Part shown: one piece after another, positions 40,753 through 55,729 of the stretch | Layout of the letters: every line of letters starts with the position of its first letter | How positions within the stretch are numbered: the stretch's first letter is position 1 | NCBI RefSeq assembly: GCF_964340395.1 | Contig: NC_135553.1 | Span: 17,036,501-17,100,500 of the forward strand | Origin: Glandiceps talaboti | Taxonomy: Eukaryota; Hemichordata; Enteropneusta; Spengelidae | Direction: 5' to 3' | Length of the DNA stretch: 64,000 nucleotides | Notes under the pieces: model-generated | What the model was told of the DNA's origin: nothing | The model's input: only the letters and a program-made list of their open reading frames with translations | Databases searched by the model: none | Translations under genes and position numbers: made by a program

Positions 40753-43700
40753 ATGGCTACCGACCTGAGCTTCGGTAGGTGTGACCGACCGACTTTCTAT
40801 CGTTATTCCTCGTTTTCATAACAATAATTTATGTATGTTTTTATCATTTATACATTGCTTTATATTATGTCTCTTTAAAGGTGCAGTGCCACCGTACTAC
40901 AGGGAGGTTTATAACATTCTTTGCCCGAGTCAAGAATCGAAGGTTGATCGAGACATGTTTGTAAAATTACTGATGAAAGCAAGTTTACCAAAACAGACGT
41001 TGAGCGAGGTAAGAGAAAGTTAATTATTATTAAGATAATATGCAACCTGTAGGTTCACAAATTAAAGTAACGTGTATAGTTGTCAGAATTTTGACTAGAC
41101 ATTGCTATCAGATAATATATGAAGCAACAGCTGGTTGTCAGCGGCGTCTCTAGTGTACGCCTCTTGCGCTGACATTGACAAGGTTGTGTGTCGATATTTC
41201 GACAATTTTGCCACATGTTCCATCTCTGTAACATACTGTACGCGAAAGTCCTAACATGTGTTGCAGTGTAATACGATGTGTAAAGTCTTATGTGTGTCAA
41301 ATTGTGTGTCTGAGTCATGCGAAATAGTCAGCATGATCAATAAACCATGTATCCACACAGATTGAGACAGCACTATCGTGCAAAGCAACACGTTTTATCA
41401 GTCAACTCGGCCGGCTGATGTTATACGTTGAGTATATCGCATAACTGTCATCATTATTTATTAGTATGTGACAGGCATGGGAAAAGTTTTAAGAATTACC
41501 ATAGCTGTATGAAATATTACTGTCTAGTAGTGTTTAAAACACATACATTGTACCATATGTAGTCTAGCTACAGTCGTGCGTTTATTGGCTGGTATAATAA
41601 AATGGATGGAAAATATAGCATTTATTTACAATAGCCATGTTATTGGTTTCATTGCTGATAAATTATTTTTATAATATAGGTAAAACAATATCCATAATAA
41701 ACATCGGGCCAAGGGACAGGTAATGTTGTTGGAGGCCAACTAGTGTTTATATTAGTATTTTACAAGTTACACTTTATGGGACACACCCCCTTTGCCTAGG
41801 TAATGCAGTCCTGTATTGTAAACAGGTTAACAGTTTACCTGAATGGTGTTGAAACTGTTTAAAATGTAAGCCCCAAAAATTGGAAAGGGTGGGACAAACA
41901 TATTGTGTGAATTATGGAATGTGTTGAAACAACAGAAATTTATCAAAATACTAGAAGTTTGAACTTCATGTTTATTCAATGTTGTGTATTGACTGAAATG
42001 ATTTTTTTTTAAAAAGTGTAGTGATGTAGACCTTGCATTTGATATCCAAAATACCAAAGAGATGAATATCTGCACAATAAGTTATTCAGCAACATGCCTC
42101 CTTTGTAGCCAGGGACCAAGTCCAAAATGCTATCAGACATGAAGGGTTAAAGATATGGTGATAGTCATCATGTATTAGTTACTATTAATACCAAACTTGG
42201 ACACATGGACTCTGGTATGTCATTAGAGTGTGAATGTGCTCTTGGACTAGAGTTTCAAGCACTTGAACCTGTTCACAAATAGCTACACCCACTAGTAATT
42301 ATATATTCATGTTTTTAGAATTTAGTTTCTAGTGAAATTTAGCACCACTGAATGTAATCCCTTTGAGAAGTGTTTACCAGCAAATTTAATCAAATTACAA
42401 TTGATGAGAGTTTCAGATATCAGCGTGTGATCACCACATTTAGATTGTCTGCTTTGTGAAATTATCATAGCAGGGACAAGTTTTAGTTTCTCGTATGAAA
42501 TTTGAGGGAAAATCATGTTGGCTTCCAATATACAATGTATACCCATTGGCCTTGTAGTGAGGTATACACTATGTTTATATATTTAAACCATGACAGAAAT
42601 ACTTACTAGATGTAATTAATGTTTTGTTTGTAATTTGATCTAGTCATCTACAGTATTATTAATTAGAAGTTTAAATGAATGTTTAACACACTCATTATTT
42701 GTGTAATTACAACACTGTCAAGATGTTTACCGATTTAATTAAAATCTGATGTAGTGTACACATGTTGTGGTTTCTTTTTGGCTATTACATTTACTGTTGT
42801 TTGTTCTTTTGTGAGCTCTCGTTACATACATCTGACAAAATACTGTAAGTTTTCCCAAACCCAATCTCGTACTTATGAGTAGCCAACCAGAATCCCATCT
42901 TGTAATATAACGCTAAATGTTCAAAATTTAAAAGAAAGAGAATGACCAAACAATAATGATAACATCGTTGTCTGTGTACTGTATTGGCATATTACATGTT
43001 TTTCATTGTTTGAGTGAATTCACTCAGCGCTCTCAGGAAAACATATGGTATTGTGTCAGATGTACATAACAAGCACTCACAAAAGAACAAACGACAGTAT
43101 AAGTAACAGCCAAAAAGAAATCAGGATGTGTCCGCTACATGGGATTTTAATCAGATTGGATGTTTACAAGTATGGTTTGTTTTATGATTTGAAACCAGAC
43201 AAAAGCTTTCAGTGTATAAAATGGAAATGAGTTAAATTGTCAGTTTGAAAAAAATGTCAAGAATATCAAGTTAGGGTGTCTGTTGAAATTAATAGGAAAC
43301 TGAAGTTGCACATTTGAACCAAGCCAGTTCAATGTACTTTGTAAATAAAAATGTCAACATGTCCAAAGAACTGAAACACCAAGACATTGTTGTAAATAGT
43401 GAATTTCTGTGACAAAGTAATTCTGAAAATTCTAAATAACCAAATCAGGAAGATTTACATATGACGTTACACGCATGTATTTAAAGTGTGACTATTACAT
43501 TATTTCTACATAAATTTTATATAAATGTATTTTATACAAATACACCTATACTAAAATTGAGCTTAGGACCAAAAAAAAAGAATTGTTTCTGGTCAGGACA
43601 GGTTGTCTAAAAAGGTGCAATGATGCAATTTTTTTTTTTTAAATATTTATTTTTTATTCTCAACAAACCTGTCACACTCAATCTACTATTAATAGCCGTT

Positions 43701-45947
43701 TCTGTTCTTTTTATTTAGTACTTTAGAGCAAGTGTGTACATGGGGCAGGTCTCATTTGCTTGTTTAATAATGATTGGCTCTGCAGTTGTCTTCACTGAAG
43801 TAGGGAGGGTTATTTTTGTGTTTCTCCCCTAGATCTGCAAACTGCATGGGCTGGACAAACATGAAAAAAAAAATCTGACACAAGGGTATTTAAGTGATGC
43901 ACACGCTGACCAGAAACAATTCTCTTTTTTTGACATAATTGGCACCATACAATTTTTTTTAGGCCTAAACACAGTACTCAGATACATAACATTTATTTGT
44001 AATCTTAGTTAAACTTTTTAAAAATGTGGTTAATTTACAAATCATTCTGTACATAGTATAACTCATAATGACCAGTCATCTACAGAAACCAAAGTCCATG
44101 TCAATTGTAGTGCATGTACTATTTGTATTGATATTACAACACTGTAGTGTTTGTTTTTGAATTATAAAAAATGGAAATCAAAAAATCCTCTTGCTGATTC
44201 AGACCTATTTGTCAAGATTAAAATACATTAATAGGAGACCGCCACTCCAGGAAATAAAGGCATTTTTGTAAACTTTGGGTTGTAGTCATTTTATGATTTT
44301 ACATCACTTACATTATGCGCTATTGCCAAGCAATAGGCAATGAAGATTATTGGCCATCTATTGTTAGTAGCACACCTTATTAGCAGTCATGCGGTGTCTC
44401 ATAGGGGCTAGCCTCGTATACATGCAATGGTTGAACACTGCATTTTTATGAGTATGAACAAATGTTGAATCAAGTCATATGTTGAAATTATGTAAATGTA
44501 GTAGGCAACACAATGCAAGACAAAGCAATGTTAGCATGAATATTCAATGTCGTGTGTTCCATAGTCATGAATATGCAGTGTTCAGCCATTGCATATATGT
44601 GGGACAACGCACGACCACTAATGATGGCTGCCACTAAACTGTAGACGGCGAATAATATTCACTTCATATTTCTTGGCAATCACACATAATGTAATGGATG
44701 TAAAATCATAAAATGACACATTCCGACCCAAAGTTCACAAAAATGCCTTTATTTCCTGGAATAGCATTCCTCTTTAAATACATCTTGTGAGACATGGTAA
44801 TTTTATACACAGAAAATACATATGAAGGGTCAAAGGTGGTGGTGATGGGGGTGTATATATGATGTCCATAGTTCTGGATAAAATTCTAATGACGTCAGTA
44901 CTTGGACTTATACCTCCATTATGGTTCCTTTGGCAACAATAGATGTGTGGGTAATGTGATAAGGCACATACACAATATTTGAAATCTAGACAATGCAGTT
45001 ACAGCTATAATAAAAATAAACCAGAATTAGTTGAAAGAACTCGTTACTAGGTTAATATTTAAAAAAAAATATTTTATTGATGGTGACTTTAAGGATACAT
45101 GTAGGCAGTTTAAAGGGCATTTTTTAGTTTGATAACATTGTAAATCCTCAAATTGATGCGCCACCCACAGTATTGTAACCTATGGAACTATAGTGAAGGG
45201 GTAAGTCTGTCAATGTCACCATTGTGTATTATCAAGAAGTAACTTTTCCATTGCTGCCAATACTAACAATAGGCCAGATGGTTTTATGACAGTCACCATA
45301 TATTATTCAACATGAGATTCCATTATTACAAAATTTCTTTTGAATTTAACATGGGTTTCCAGACCTGTACAGAGTGGTTGTATGTTGAAGTAGACCATAT
45401 TAGTACTATGTACACGTAACATGTACACACCCACCATGATTTGTCATAATGTCATATATCCCAAATTAATAAATTTTTAATTGCCAATTCATCTCTTGTA
45501 TTGGCATAACATCAAGTGTACCACTATCCGTTTATTTGATGTTACTTTATATGTAATAGCTTTCTCAATAGATTAATGGCTAGAAATGATAATTAGAGAA
45601 CCAATTTATGTCCATATTCCCAAGTAGGATATGTCTATATGTTATTAGATTTAAGTGATAAATCATAATGTAGCATGCTTTTTATCAAACTAATATTTTT
45701 TTTATTATGACTTGATACTAACTATTAAATATCAACAATATTTAAAGTATCACGACAAAATACTCCTGGGAAAATTGCATAAAATAATAAGTTTGTGATT
45801 TATCTGTTATGATACTTCAATTTTGGTTCCGTTCATTCAATTAATTTTCCAACCCTTACAAGTCTTGTTAGTTCATTTTAATTTCCTTGATAGGTTTTGT
45901 TGGTGGGAGTGATTTTTTTATGACAACTGAACTGAAGTTCAGAGGGC

Positions 45948-45979
<32 letters not shown>

Positions 45980-46070
45980 ATGTATGTATGTATGTATGTA
46001 TGTATGTATGTATGTATGTATGTATGTATGTATGTATGTATGTATGTATGTATGTGTGTGTGTGTGTGTA

Positions 46071-46101
<31 letters not shown>

Positions 46102-49100
46102 ATGTATGTATGTATGTATGTATGTATGTATGTATGTATGTATGTATGTATGTATGTATGTATGTATGTATATGTGTGTGGATGTATCAGGTATATGTTC
46201 GACTAAAGTGAGAAACTGCTGGATCGATTGATTTCAAACTTGGTAATGTCTAATGATTGCTAGCTTATGATGTGTAGATGAAAAATTGTTCAAATGAAAG
46301 CGATCCAATCAGTGATTTTCAAGTTATGTCCAAAAAGAGTGACTTTCTGTCAAAACAGGTCATCTTTTACAATGGAAGTCTATAAGGTATGGTTATATGA
46401 TGTTACATAATCATTTGGCTAAAGTCCACAGGATGTTCCATTATCCTGTAGGGGTGTTTCATGTTTAGTGTTGTGCATCAGGAAAAATTAACTGAATATG
46501 TGTTGTATTTTACAATTTTTCATACGATCTCTTCTTGATTTTGTTCTGTAATTTTCAGCTCTTTTCTGTCTACTGTGTTTTATGTATATATATATATGTG
46601 TTATTGTTAATGTACCTTTTGATTTTGACAGCAATCAAAATCCGATACTATACAAATGACTTTTTGCAGATTGTATCTGACAAGGTTTGACAAATTTGTT
46701 ACTTTATATGACCTAGATACAAAGCATTCCAGACATACATCTGTCGTAGTGTTTTATTTTGTTGTGACCAGAGAGGTCAGGTTGTGTTTTTCTGTTTTAG
46801 ATTGCCATGTGACTGTATTATCATATTCATTGTATACTGAACTAGATCATTTTGACTCCATTGCATGGTGTGTTTGTGCCAAAGACTCCCTAGGCCATAG
46901 ACTTTTCATGCAAAAGACTCCCTAGGCCAAGGACTTTTTCCACTACAGAGTAGGATCTTAGGGGCAACATCAAAAGTTCAATATAATATATCTAACTTAA
47001 TTGCTTAAGTTAGGTCCCAGACCCCCCCCCCCCCCCATCTAACTTCACTGACCTAAAATTGAAAATCGTTTCAGACTCATACTGTATATTTCCACTTTCA
47101 AACAACGTATCAATATACTACTGAATTATAAATAAAAACAGAAAACCATTTTAACCACGTACCACTGATAAATCGGACCGAGTGTACGCAGTGTTATAGG
47201 GAAAAGCAGCCTTGAAATCGTACTAAATTTGCTAAGTATGATGTTAAATCGTTTTTGACGGTTGAGAAATTAATTTGGCCAACCCCCCCCCCCCCCCTCC
47301 AACTAAAGCAATTAAGTTTTTTTTGTAAACATCGATCTTTTGATGTCGCCCCTTATCTACTCTACAATTATCAAATTTAACTTCATAGGAATAATAAAAT
47401 ATACAACCTGCAGTCCTATTTTTTTTCCTTATCCACCCATTACATATATATTGTCAAATGAATAATTTACCCAGATATATATGAGGTGAAGAGGTGAAAA
47501 TTGGGCTAATATCATGCAAATGAGTAAACTTGTCTGCATATTATGCAGACGTGGCATGGAAACCCAGAAGGGACTGTCAGTATATATGGCATTGTAAAGG
47601 TTAATAGATTGTCAAGTGAGTTCCAGTGTGCATTCTCATGAGAGACAAATTTATACAAAATTGAGTTTTCTTGTAGAGTTAGGATAGGGGAACTGCCACC
47701 ACCAAATTTTAGTGTGTCACATGAAATTGCTATGCATCAGTAGCACATCAAATTGGCTTAGACTCGAGGGCTCAAATCAAATGACAGAATTACATTATAT
47801 GCTCAACTAGTTTATTTTAGTCCGTCACGTTTCATTCCTTCATTAATTTCTGAGTATGTTTTTTGTTTCTTCAATTTGATGAGTTCAAAGATGAGATCTA
47901 ATCACAGTATATCATGTTGTTATCTTCCCCTTGTAGAGTTCAAAGGTCGATAAAACTTGTGACTTGTCCACTACAGGGTAAATGAGCTGTCAAAATGTTA
48001 TGTTTGATATGTTGTAATCGTATCAAATATCTAGAAAATATTTAGACACAGGACAGAGAGTTTGCAAAGAATGATTGATAGCGTGTTTTACAGAGACTGT
48101 TTCTGTCAATGAATGTGTACAACACTCCAGACATCAGGTGATCACATGTTTAGGTCATACATGAGGTATTTGTAGTGCTGTAACTTACTGGTACATAATA
48201 ATACATGTAATGTCACACTGTGTCATAATACTAGATGTATTGAATGATACAACATCATACATACAGATATGATCAGTGACTGACCGAAAAAAAATGTTGG
48301 ACTGAAAGATTTCTTATTGTTTGTGCTCTGTATTGCTGTCCTGTACATTGTCAGTATAAGTAAGGCCAATAAAACAAAGATTTGTTTCTGGTCAGCGCAC
48401 ATCACTTAAAGTACCCTCGTGTCGGCCTTTTTTTTTCATGTTTGTCCAGCTCATGCAGTCTGCAGATCTGTAGGGAAACACAACAATCATCCTCCCTACT
48501 TCAATAAAGACAACTGCAGAGCCAATTATGAACAAGTAAATGACATCTGCCCCACATACACACTTGCTCTAAAGTAGTGAATAAAAAGAACAGTAAACTG
48601 TCATAAATAGTAGATTTAGTGACAGGTTTGTTGAGAATTAAAAAAAAAAAAAATTGCATTGTCACACCATTTTCGACAACCTGTCTTGACCAGAAACAAT
48701 TCTTTTTTTTTTTTTCTTCTTTTTTGGCCAAACAGCACTTTGGAGTACAAACAACACATTTTTCAGTCCAGTTTGTAACTTGTACTATAATAATAAATTC
48801 CAGACTGCGTTGCAATACAGTACTGATACACAAGATAATTATATGCACTGTAATATTCACATGTAAAAATTGACGTAATATAAGAAAATCAGATATTGTC
48901 TATTATTATACAAATGTGATATTTTCAAAAAAATTACTTTTCATAAATTGATATTCATAAATTCAGATATTGTCTCAATTATGTAAATATGATATTTTCT
49001 AAAATTTTCTTTTCATAAATTGGTTTTCATAAATATCAGATATTGTCTATTATTAATAATATTATGTAAATATGACATTTTCTAAAATTTTCTTTTCATA

Positions 49101-52100
49101 AATAGGTTTTCATAAATATCAGATGTTGTCTGTTATTAATAATATTATGCAAATGTGACATTTTCAAAAAAATTCCTTTCATGAATTGATATTCATAAAC
49201 ATCAGATATTATCTCAGTTATTATAGAAATGTGACATTTTCATAAAATTTACTTTTCATAAATTGATATTTGTAAACATCAATTATTCACATGTGACATT
49301 TTCTAAAATTTCCTTTCCATAAATTGATATTCATAAATATCAGATGTTGTTAAAGAACAATATTTAATATCTTCTGAAATTACGTCTCATGAATTGATTT
49401 TAATGATTGTCTTATACGTTTCGTAATTAGCTTTCAATATGAGAAATAAACACAGTAGTTGAATGGACTGAATTTACCATTCTGTAATCCAATGAAAGTT
49501 AAACGTAAAAATATTTCTTGCAAAGGCTGACTAATATGTAAGAGTTGGCTTACACTACAGGAGTGTAAATAAAATGATGTTTGTCAAATTCTACCCAGCC
49601 CAAGGGTAAATAACTGAATAAGTGATTTCTGAGCTGTGACTGTCTTTTAGAAAACCACATCTGGCTGTCCGAGAGTCTGAGAGCATGATGATACTGTAAA
49701 CCTTGATATTTTCACTACTACAAAATTTTGTGATTTTTACAGTCTTCAGCGTAGTTCTGAAAGACCAATTTCCTCTAATTAACAGACTGGTACATTGTGT
49801 TCATGTACAAGAAGACATTTTAGTCACTACTTATTTTTTAAATTACCAGACTGGTACATTGTGTTCATGTACAAGAAGACATATCAGTCACTACTTATTT
49901 TTTAAATTACCAGACTGGTACATTGTGTTCATGTACAAGAAGACATATCAGTCACTACTTATTTTTTAAATTACCAGACTGGTATATTGTGTTCATGTAC
50001 AAGAAGACATTTTAGTCACTACTTATTTTTTAAATTACCAGACTGGTATATTGTGTTCATGTACAAGAAGACATATCAGTCACTACTTATTCTTGAAATT
50101 TTGTTTTCCAGTGAAATTATGCAAAAATAAGTCTCTAGTGAAAATGTCCAGGTTTACAGTATTCAATGTAAAGACTTCATGTTGAGAGCTTCGAGACGTT
50201 TTTAGAGTTGATTGTCTGAGATCAGCGTACTTTACATGTAATAATCTGTATTTGTAATATGGAGTTTTTAATGTGAATAGGTCAATATAACACCAAGTGA
50301 TGTGTTCCGTTCCATTAATTATAGCTTGTATGATAAGTGAGATATCATGTATTTATACCGTGATGAATTATTACAGACAACAAACATACACCTGCAGAAT
50401 TCAATTTTAATAGATTCCAAGTTGTGAAAATAAAATTGTTGAATAAAAAAAAATCATCAAATTTAGACTAATGGACATGGCAGAATGTTATGACGTTATC
50501 AAAAATACTACAAAGACACTACATGCATTATGTATATTTTATGAGTGTTTGAGTGTCTAGTGTTCTAACAGTGTAGTGACATCGACAAATATCAAGCAGA
50601 TTACCCGATACAAAACAAGTTTATAAATATCCTTTTAATTATATTGTCAATGTTATAAGGTAGTAAACTGATGGGATTATTTTTTTAAGATAAAATATTT
50701 TTTTTTTATCTGTTTTATTGTTTTCCAGATATGGGATGCTGTTGACAATAAACAAGGCTTCTTGACAAGGAACGGATTATATAAGGCATTGGCACTGACA
50801 GCTTTAGCACAACAAGGAAAATCCATCAATGAAAAACTACTGGAAACATTTTCAGACCAAGGTATGTTACTGTTTTGTGTAAAATACTGAGTTGAAATAT
50901 AGACATACTCTAGCACTTCAATGGTTGATGTGTAAAGCCAAATGTTTGGAATCTGTAGTTCGTTTAGTTTTATCTTTTATCAATAAGGGTTAGATAGAAG
51001 GGTCATTTATTTTGTTTGGGACCAACTTTCCCTATAGCTCTGCCAGATAACTTGTGTCTGACACCTACATGTATGTTTCAGTTCTGTTCCAACATGGATA
51101 ATGTTTTAAAATTCAAAAAGTATGAATGAATAGATGTACAAATTTATAAATGAAAGTGGAAATGAAATAAGTGTTAAAGACATAGAAATAATGAGTGAGG
51201 GAGGGAGCGAGGAGGGAGTGAGTGAGTGAGTGAGTGAGTGAGTGAGTGAGTGAGTGAGTGAGTGAGTGAGTGAGTGAGTGAGTGAGGGAGGGAGGGAGGG
51301 AGTGAGTGAAATGTAAAGTATTCAGGATGGCTATAAAAATGTTCTTTTATTCCAGACATATTTTAGAATGAATCGGTTCAATGATTTTTTATCAGCAGGA
51401 AGGAATGGTGACATTCTGTTAATAATCTACCTATTTTTGATGCATGTACTTTTAAAATTTGACTAGCACATTTGTCCATTCAATGATTTAGTTGACATCT
51501 ATATAGCTGTCAAGTAGGTGTCATGTAAAGCTTACTTGTATTGAAATAAAAGAGAGACCCATGTGACATTCTCAGGCCAAAAGGGATATTTGGGGTAAGA
51601 TGTCAATATCTGTGTCAAGTATTTATAGAAATACTACTGATATGAACGTTATGACTATGAGGAATAGCGTGGTGGTATTCTCTAATGAATAGGCTGTAGT
51701 AGTGTGTTTGATTTGGTTATATATACACAAGTTTTGAACTATAAGTTATCAATGGGTGTCTCCACAGCTGTAAACCTCGTTGGTGTCATTTCAGATTAGT
51801 ATTTCATTTTTTGCGATTTGGCTTAACAATATTTGCCAGTTGAAGTATGCGAAGCCAGATAGCCTAATATCTGGGTTAATCTGGTTGAGAATATTAGCCC
51901 TGTCCTCGTCTGAATTGGTTCAAAACCGATTCAAACTGAATTGGTTCGGTTAAATTAGTTTGAAATCAGTTTACGTTCTCACATGAAAGGTTGGCAATGA
52001 ATTTGAATCAATTCACTGTTAGTGTCCATTCCCCACTCGTCAAGTTTGACTCGGTGTTCTTTTGATTTGATGACGTAGACACAAAGTATTGGGGCATTGC

Positions 52101-55100
52101 TATGACGATATGGAGTCTTTCAGAGGTGGGGGAGGGTGGGAATAACCAACTTGAAGATATCTGTCAAGTGAGGGCTACCAGAGCTCAACAGTTACTTGTC
52201 ACTTGAGGATGGAGGGGATGATCTGAAACAGAATCAGATTCACATTGTGTCTTTCATCTATTCCAGAATTACCCAAACCTTCACTGGGTGATTTATCAGA
52301 TCTCAAGTCATTCAGTACACAGCTTAGAAGAGAAAAGAATCCCAGTGTACTAGGATACTCTTACGGAGAATTATGTGAATTAGACAACATCAAGTTAGAA
52401 TTAGCACCTGAAAAGAAAGGACTTTTGTTAAAACATAACGAATACGAAGTTACAAGTCAGGTAAGTTGGCAGTTTTTATCGTTGTTCCAAAGTAATGGTT
52501 TTCAAACACACTAAATTGAACTTCAACCAGATTTTGATCTAAGGATGTCTGGAAGTTTGTCTGCAATTCTCAGTACCTGCAATAGAATTTGACCACCTAA
52601 GTAAGTCATAAAATTAACAACTATTTGGTTGTATGGTCATCATGACAACTTCACACTCCATGTGCTACACATGCATTACTATAGGCACGCATGAGAATAA
52701 GTCGACCTTCTTGTTCTATTTTGACCCTCTAGCATGAGGTAAAATGCTATACAGGTAGTGAGAATAAGTCGACCTCTTTCTATTTTGCTTCCCTAGCACT
52801 AGGTAAAATATGTTCTGAATTGCTATGTGTACAGTATTTATTCAATTGTATGTGTTCTTCTAATTATAGGGTAGTCTGACCATATTTTTGATAGGGGTAC
52901 TAAAAAATTACTAAAAATATAACTATAAGTATTACCAGTAAAATATAGTTACAAATTAATACTATTTTATTTTATATAGATATTTATGTCATAAAAATAT
53001 GCCTTTGATATGTAAATTAAATGTGTTGTAGGATTATTTGAAATGATGGATGAGTGGTGTTGTGTGTTTGATACAATGTGCTCCATGCAATGTTTGTCAA
53101 TTTGTATATGATGGATGTAGCGTTATGTGTCTGATACCACATGTCATGTTGTCAGTTTCTGTAGTGTTATGTGTCCGATACCACATGTCATGTCTGTCAA
53201 TTTGTATCTGATGGATGTAGTGTTGTGTGTACGATACCACGTCATGTCTGTCAATTTGTATCTGATGGATGTAGTGTTGTGTGTCTGATACCACATGCAA
53301 TGTTTATCAATTACTAAATGAACATTATTAATTCATCAAATGAAAGTCGTCAATTCATTTTGTGTCGTTAGAATTATAAACATTAATCAGCTTTTAGTTC
53401 AGATGCCATTATGAATACAGGTTGATTGATCATAAAACTAGTAGTTACATGTCACTCCTCAGGAGAGATGATGTCTTTTGACAGTGAACATTTTTGCAGG
53501 CGTTGCTTCCTCGTATATAATGCACTCTCTCACGCCTGAACGGGTCTGTCATAACAAGACTTGCTTTAAACCTGCACTAGCTGTAACTAGGGATTATTGT
53601 TTTCAATCAGACAACCAACAATATATTCACTGAAAATTGTTAAAATACCAATAATTAGACATTGTACGTTTCAATTAGAGGTTGATTTTATCTACAAGAA
53701 ATATAGTAATAAGTTGATATCATGATTCATTGGGTGGACTTAGCTAATTTTTGGGTGCGGACCCAAAATTCAACTTGATTGGGATATATTGGACCATACT
53801 ATATGTACTGCTACACAAATATGTTTACCTACTGGTGATTCAATTCTGTGCAGGGTGTACAGTTCAAAATTGCGATTACTTTCCCTGATTTTCTTTGATA
53901 TTACTGGCTGTGGTATAATTATGTTATTCTCCAGTAATATCCTTCTTTCAGCTGGAAAATACTCATGACCTAAGGGTGACCACTACGAGTTGTAAGACTC
54001 GTAGTGACAAAGACCCCTTAAGTTACTCGTTTATATTCCTTTGCTGAATGGAGAAAAATATTGGGGAATAATATCTAATTATCCTTTGGAAATTCTATGG
54101 TGACTATATATGGGACAATTATTACATGTTCTGAAATTGTCACATTTGTAAAAATTCAATCTTGTAGCAGCTACCGACCTAGATCTACATTTCCCAAATA
54201 CCAGAAATTATTCTGTCATCCCCACCTTATAGTCCTGCTTGGAGTATTAAAGTCAGGACTCGATTCTGACATTGTCTTGTCTCCTTCTTCCAGTGTTTCG
54301 GGGTGGGAGGGGAAGGGGGCTGATATTGTCATAATTGTGTCACATACACATCTGCTAGCAGGACTAACCACCTCATTGCCAATATCGGCTTTAATACTAT
54401 TTAAACACATATGGCACAAAGATTAAGCTTTCCAATGGAAGACAATATTGTCCATCTGTGACAGATTTATCTCATATAGTTACAAGTACACATATTGTGT
54501 TAAATTTTGTACAAAAAAAGTGAAATTATCGGCATTTATAAAATAACAGTGAATCTGAATATAACATGGAACAGGAACACTTCAACTCATCAGATAGAAT
54601 CTAGATATGCAAATACCCTAGAGTTTAAAGGTCAACAAACTGCCACGACATCACATGACCTACATAGAACTGTTATGTAGATTTCAATGAATGAAGCTCA
54701 GCTGGATGCAAATATACATATTACTTTTTACACATTCCTGTAAGCTAGGCAGATCTTTTGTAAGAAATGATAGATTTCATCTAGTGAATTGTACATCTGG
54801 TTAATTGAAAACTAAAGCAACTCAATTAAACTTGTTTATTTCAATTTCATGGACTGAATATTTTAATGTATTCTGTTAATTTAGGCAAAATAAAAAAATA
54901 GCGTGTTTCAATGACCCAACCAACCCTAGTTTAAGCCGTCGCGCCGACCCTAACCATATTAAAAACATTTCAACATTTTATGTCACCAATGATGCGTATA
55001 CATAAAGTTTATCAAACCAACACAGAAGGGGTATTCTGACCAACATTTCATTTGAGTTTGCTTCGAAGCAAGTATTTTTCAAAAATAAAAACAATTTAAA

Positions 55101-55632
55101 AGATAAAATAAAATAGTATAAACCCCAACCTACCTACCCTATTCTCTTGAGGCCATGTTATTGGAAACACAGAATTATTTTATATTCGCCTTCTCTGTCT
55201 GTTACAGCAGGGATAGCAACATTGTCATTGTGTATTACTGTCATGTACAGTGTCAGTGACATCATCAGGTATGCATGGACACTTTCCACCTTACTATTCA
55301 AGTGAACACCCGTACAGGGTTGCCTCTATTTACATTTACTCTTGTATGTCAGCTGGGAATAATACTGTATGTACATATTCTCACCACATCTGCAGTGTTT
55401 AGAATATGTCTGTATATTGTACCAACAACTGCAGTGTCTAGAATACGTACATGATGATGTACATGTATTTATGTATTTCAATCAGATGCAATTTCAGGTG
55501 ATGATTGCAATTCCATGATTAAAATACTTCCAAAGTATGCCAAATTAGATTATCGCTGTATTTGAATAATGCGACTGTCTGTTTGTTTGTTTGTTTTAAT
55601 GTAGGTTTGAATTAAATTATATATGTTGTATA

Positions 55633-55729
<97 letters not shown>

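Noticed and set aside
48890-50161. Regularly spaced repeats as a CRISPR array
   Set aside because: Units are contiguous tandem repeats, one set enclosed by terminal inverted repeats; there are no unique spacers or cas genes.
53400-53600. Possible exon with TATAATGCACTCTCTCACG and related words at 28150
   Set aside because: The similarity at 28140-28260 is to a non-coding tandem duplication; no open frame or splice sites fit SNX8.
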